Source: Streptomyces sp. TSRI0107
GTDB lineage: Bacteria > Actinomycetota > Actinomycetes > Streptomycetales > Streptomycetaceae
DNA: 39,713 bases
Direction: 5' to 3'
Assembly: GCF_001905845.1 (NCBI RefSeq)
Contig: NZ_LIVZ01000025.1
Location: forward strand, 1-39,713
Part shown: positions 37,880 through 39,713 of the stretch, one piece after another
How the letters are laid out: each line of letters opens with the position of its first letter
How positions within the stretch are numbered: position 1 is the stretch's first letter
Notes under the pieces: generated by a model
What the model saw: only the letters and a program-made list of their open reading frames with translations
The model's database searches: none
What the model was told of the DNA's origin: nothing
Translations under genes and position numbers: made by a program

Positions 37880-38327
37880 GCGAGAACGCCCGCTCCGCCT
37901 CGGGTGCTTCTGCATCGCCACCTCACCGGCGAGCAGCAGCGCTGGCCCCCCTACGTCCCCCTGGCCCACAAACTCGGGGTAGGCAGCATGATGGGCTTCC
38001 TGCTGTTCACCGAGGACGAGGATCTCGGCGCTTTGAACCTCTACTCCCGTGAACCCGGCGCGTTCACCGCCACCAGTGAGACGGCCGGCTTGCTGCTGGC
38101 CTCCCACGCCGTGGTCGCCTTCTCCAGCGCCCGCACTCACGCCCAGATGGAACAAGCCGTCGCCACTCGCCACTCGCCACGCCATCGGCGAAGCCGTGGG
38201 CATCCTCATGGGATCCCGCCACCTGACCGAAGAACAGGCATTCGACATCCTGCGCCGCTACTCCCAGGAGAAGAACATCAAACTCCGCGAGGTCGCCCGC
38301 CGCATCTGCGAACACGGCAGCCTCTGA
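37880..38327 (+). pseudogene. GAF-ANTAR regulator, 5'-truncated with a 7-base duplication
   Basis: The plus strand reads YVPLAHKLGVGSMMGFLLFTEDEDLGALNLYSREPGAFT and ASHAVVAFSSARTHAQMEQAVATRH, the end of a GAF domain. After a frame shift comes AIGEAVGILMGSRHLTEEQAFDILRRYSQEKNIKLREVARRI, a complete ANTAR domain that normally binds nascent RNA and blocks termination. The shift is caused by a tandem duplication of ACTCGCC near 38164-38177. Removing one copy restores the frame. The beginning of the GAF domain is missing, and sequence before about 37900 is unrelated. It overlaps no other gene. The P450 diverges from its 5' side. Confidence 0.7.
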
Positions 38328-38534
38328 CCTGTGGTCGGAGTGGCGCCACCGGGGCTCTACTGCGAATGTCGGGGAGCGTGCTGCCGGGCGGGATCACGGT
38401 TGAATTGGTTGACGGGATCCGATACCACTTGTCGCTCAGGGTCGAGACCGCCTCGAAGCCGGAAGGGGAGACTGCCTCGGCGGCCCGCTGCCGTCGGTGG
38501 TGGGCCTTGTTCGGCGGCAGCGGAACGATCGCAC

Positions 38535-38980
38535 TTACGGCAGTTGGTCGAGGAACCAGGTGGAGAGTCCCTCGGTGATCAGGGTGTGCGTACCGTTCTG
38601 CGAGGCGAATCGGACAGCGTGGAAGGGCGTCTCCTCCAACTCCCCGTCGCTGATCGGGGCGTACAGGTCGTCGTGGGTGGCAGGCTCCCGTAGGGCGATG
38701 GCGCTGACGGTCAGGACGAAGCAGTGCTCGCGGATCGGGTTGTCGACGCCGAAGCCCGGGATCTCGTTCAACACGTCGGCGAGGATGCCTAATCCGTGAA
38801 GGATGCCGCCGGGCGCGCCGTCGATGTCGGGCTGGCCGCTGGTGCGTATCTCACGCGTCGGGGCGGTGACCACCCGGAGCTTGGCCACCGGCTGGTCGTC
38901 GCCCCCGGACTGGGTCCTCAGCTCGGTACCGGTGACGGCCAGCCCCCTGCCGATGACAGCTTCGGCTCCGGGAGCCACGC
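38535..38980 (-). CDS. Hypothetical protein, possibly 5'-truncated
   Basis: About 147 residues if started at the GTG near 38980 (VAPGAEAVIGRGLAV). Upstream, the frame continues as RETRLIALANGPDTGVGNG back to a TAG at about 39045, without a start codon, suggesting the true start has been lost. Segments include GLGILADVLNEIPGFGVDNPIREHCFVLTVSAIAL and HAVRFASQNGTHTLITEGLSTWFLDQLP, coherent but of no known family. It is soluble with no signal peptide. It ends convergent with an unassigned frame on the plus strand. Confidence 0.5.
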
Positions 38981-39093
38981 CGTTACCGACGCCGGTGTCC
39001 GGACCGTTGGCGAGGGCGATCAGCCGGGTCTCCCTCGCCTGGGGCTAGGCCTGTCTCTTGATGCGGTGACAACCGATGCGTGCGGAAACTTTG

Positions 39094-39129
39094 GTTTACG
39101 TAGAACCTCTCGTAAACTATAGTTGTCGC
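39094..39129 (+). promoter_or_regulatory. Leaderless-type promoter with palindromic operator
   Basis: TTTACG (39095-39100) and TATAGT (39118-39123) are separated by exactly 17 bases, a very good HrdB-type pair. The -10 ends six bases before the ATG at 39130, so the transcript probably starts at or next to the start codon and there is no Shine-Dalgarno sequence. GTTTACG (39094-39100) and CGTAAAC (39111-39117) form a perfect inverted repeat with a 10-base spacer that covers the -35 and spacer. A second palindrome AACTATAGTT overlaps the -10. Confidence 0.55.
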
Positions 39130-39666
39130 ATGATGGCCTATGAGATCACCCCGGAAGAGCAGGCAGAGCTCGACAAGGCGCTGTACGACGCCTTGAACCC
39201 CCTGGCCTCGGCCATCCGCTCCCGGGAGACCGGGTTGCCCACCGACCGTATGTGGGACGCAAGTCCGGTCGAAGTGGCGCTGTCCGTCCTGGCCGCGTGG
39301 AAGGCGCTGGATGGCGAGGTCAAGCGGCTCACGGAGCGGGCGGCGATGACCGCCGGCTCCTACGGCGCGAGCTATGAGCAATTGGGGGCCATCTGGGGCA
39401 TCACCCGGCAGGGGGCCCGCAAGAAATGGCCCGATGCCGTCAGCCGCCCAGCACCCGCGACAGCGGGCAAGAGCACGCTTGCGCTGTTCGGAGGGACTGC
39501 TGAGCTGGTGCAGTCGCCTTCCGGTGGCTGGGGCTGGACTGGTCGAGGTGCCGATGGAGCATCCGGCACGGCCGCCGATGGGGCGCCGTACGCGACCGCA
39601 GAGGAAGCAGCGGCCCACGCGGGCGCGTTCCTCAAAGAACACGCCCTCGGCGGCGATCAGTCCTAG
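39130..39666 (+). CDS. HTH-containing protein with leaderless-type start
   Basis: 178 residues if the first of two adjacent ATGs is used (MMAYEITPEEQAELDKAL). Residues about 20-100 are helical. GASYEQLGAIWGITRQGARKKWP (about 79-101) is a helix-turn-helix with an Arg-Lys-Trp recognition end, as in small streptomycete DNA-binding proteins. The C-terminal part is a Gly/Ala-rich linker and a short repeat-like tail (WGWTGRGADGASG, then AEEAAAHAGAFLKEHALGGDQS). The TAG stop is made from the CTAG target of the adjacent insertion sequence, so the native C-terminus may have been changed. Autoregulation through the upstream palindrome is plausible. Confidence 0.65.
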   Translation: MMAYEITPEEQAELDKALYDALNPLASAIRSRETGLPTDRMWDASPVEVALSVLAAWKALDGEVKRLTERAAMTAGSYGASYEQLGAIWGITRQGARKKWPDAVSRPAPATAGKSTLALFGGTAELVQSPSGGWGWTGRGADGASGTAADGAPYATAEEAAAHAGAFLKEHALGGDQS

Positions 39667-39713
39667 GGCGTGTCCGCAAAGTGGTTGGCGCGTTGGTCTG
39701 TTCGTGGTGCGTC
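39667..39713. mobile_element. Terminal inverted repeat of an IS5-like element
   Basis: GGCGTGTCCGCAAAGT follows CTAG and is the inverse of the repeat at the left end of the window (GCGGACACCCC then CTAG). The element begins here and continues beyond the window, so nothing of its transposase can be read. Confidence 0.65.

Noticed and set aside
38367..38578. Plus-strand frame starting MSGSVLPGGITVELVDGIRYHL
   Set aside because: No ribosome binding site, and the 3' part overlaps the convergent hypothetical gene. The beginning is protein-like but unassigned.
39040..39060. CTGTCTCTTGATG as a Tn5-like mosaic end
   Set aside because: Only the first eight or nine bases resemble the Tn5 end. It may be the edge of some other insertion element, but there is no second end or transposase.

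Overview
The window is high-GC actinobacterial DNA, almost certainly from Streptomyces or a close relative. The signs are strong third-position G/C bias, GTG and TTG starts, short GGAG-type ribosome binding sites, and families typical of that group: six-fold HAMP hybrid kinase, MEDS/HATPase anti-sigma proteins, ANTAR domains, trypco2, and glutathione-independent formaldehyde-dehydrogenase-like enzymes. No rRNA, tRNA, CRISPR array or origin was seen. Both extreme ends lie in terminal inverted repeats of the same IS5-like family (GTGTCCGCAAAGT next to CTAG), so the window may be a contig that stopped at repeats.

Region 1 (1-6.4 kb) holds ordinary accessory metabolism and envelope genes. These are a GT1-type glycosyltransferase, a decayed IS5 remnant, an IclR regulator, a MIP channel, a zinc alcohol dehydrogenase, an ABM-domain monooxygenase, and a membrane protein with a peptidoglycan-binding domain.

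Region 2 (6.4-16.5 kb, minus strand) is the regulatory centre: a cytoplasmic hybrid histidine kinase with six near-identical HAMP units, a PP2C/SpoIIE phosphatase carrying ANTAR, GAF and PAS domains, a STAS anti-sigma antagonist, and a MEDS/HATPase anti-sigma kinase translationally coupled to it. Together they form a partner-switching stress module. No sigma factor is present, so the target must be encoded elsewhere.

Region 3 (16.5-27.1 kb) has a stress and dormancy flavour: an ATP-dependent DNA ligase relic, a secreted beta-rich protein, a frameshifted membrane protein, two formaldehyde-dehydrogenase-like enzymes (one coupled to an SRPBCC protein), a PsiE-family membrane protein, and a ClpB/ClpC-like AAA+ unfoldase.

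Region 4 (27.1-39.7 kb) is a decaying accessory island. It contains broken VOC, trypco2, SUKH-like, GAF-ANTAR and ESX-like genes and three transposase relics. Intact or apparently intact genes among them are a septum-formation lipoprotein, a second copy of the secreted protein family, a cytochrome P450, and an HTH-like protein behind what looks like a leaderless, palindrome-controlled promoter. Many breaks are single-base or short-duplication frameshifts; they could be real decay or sequencing error.
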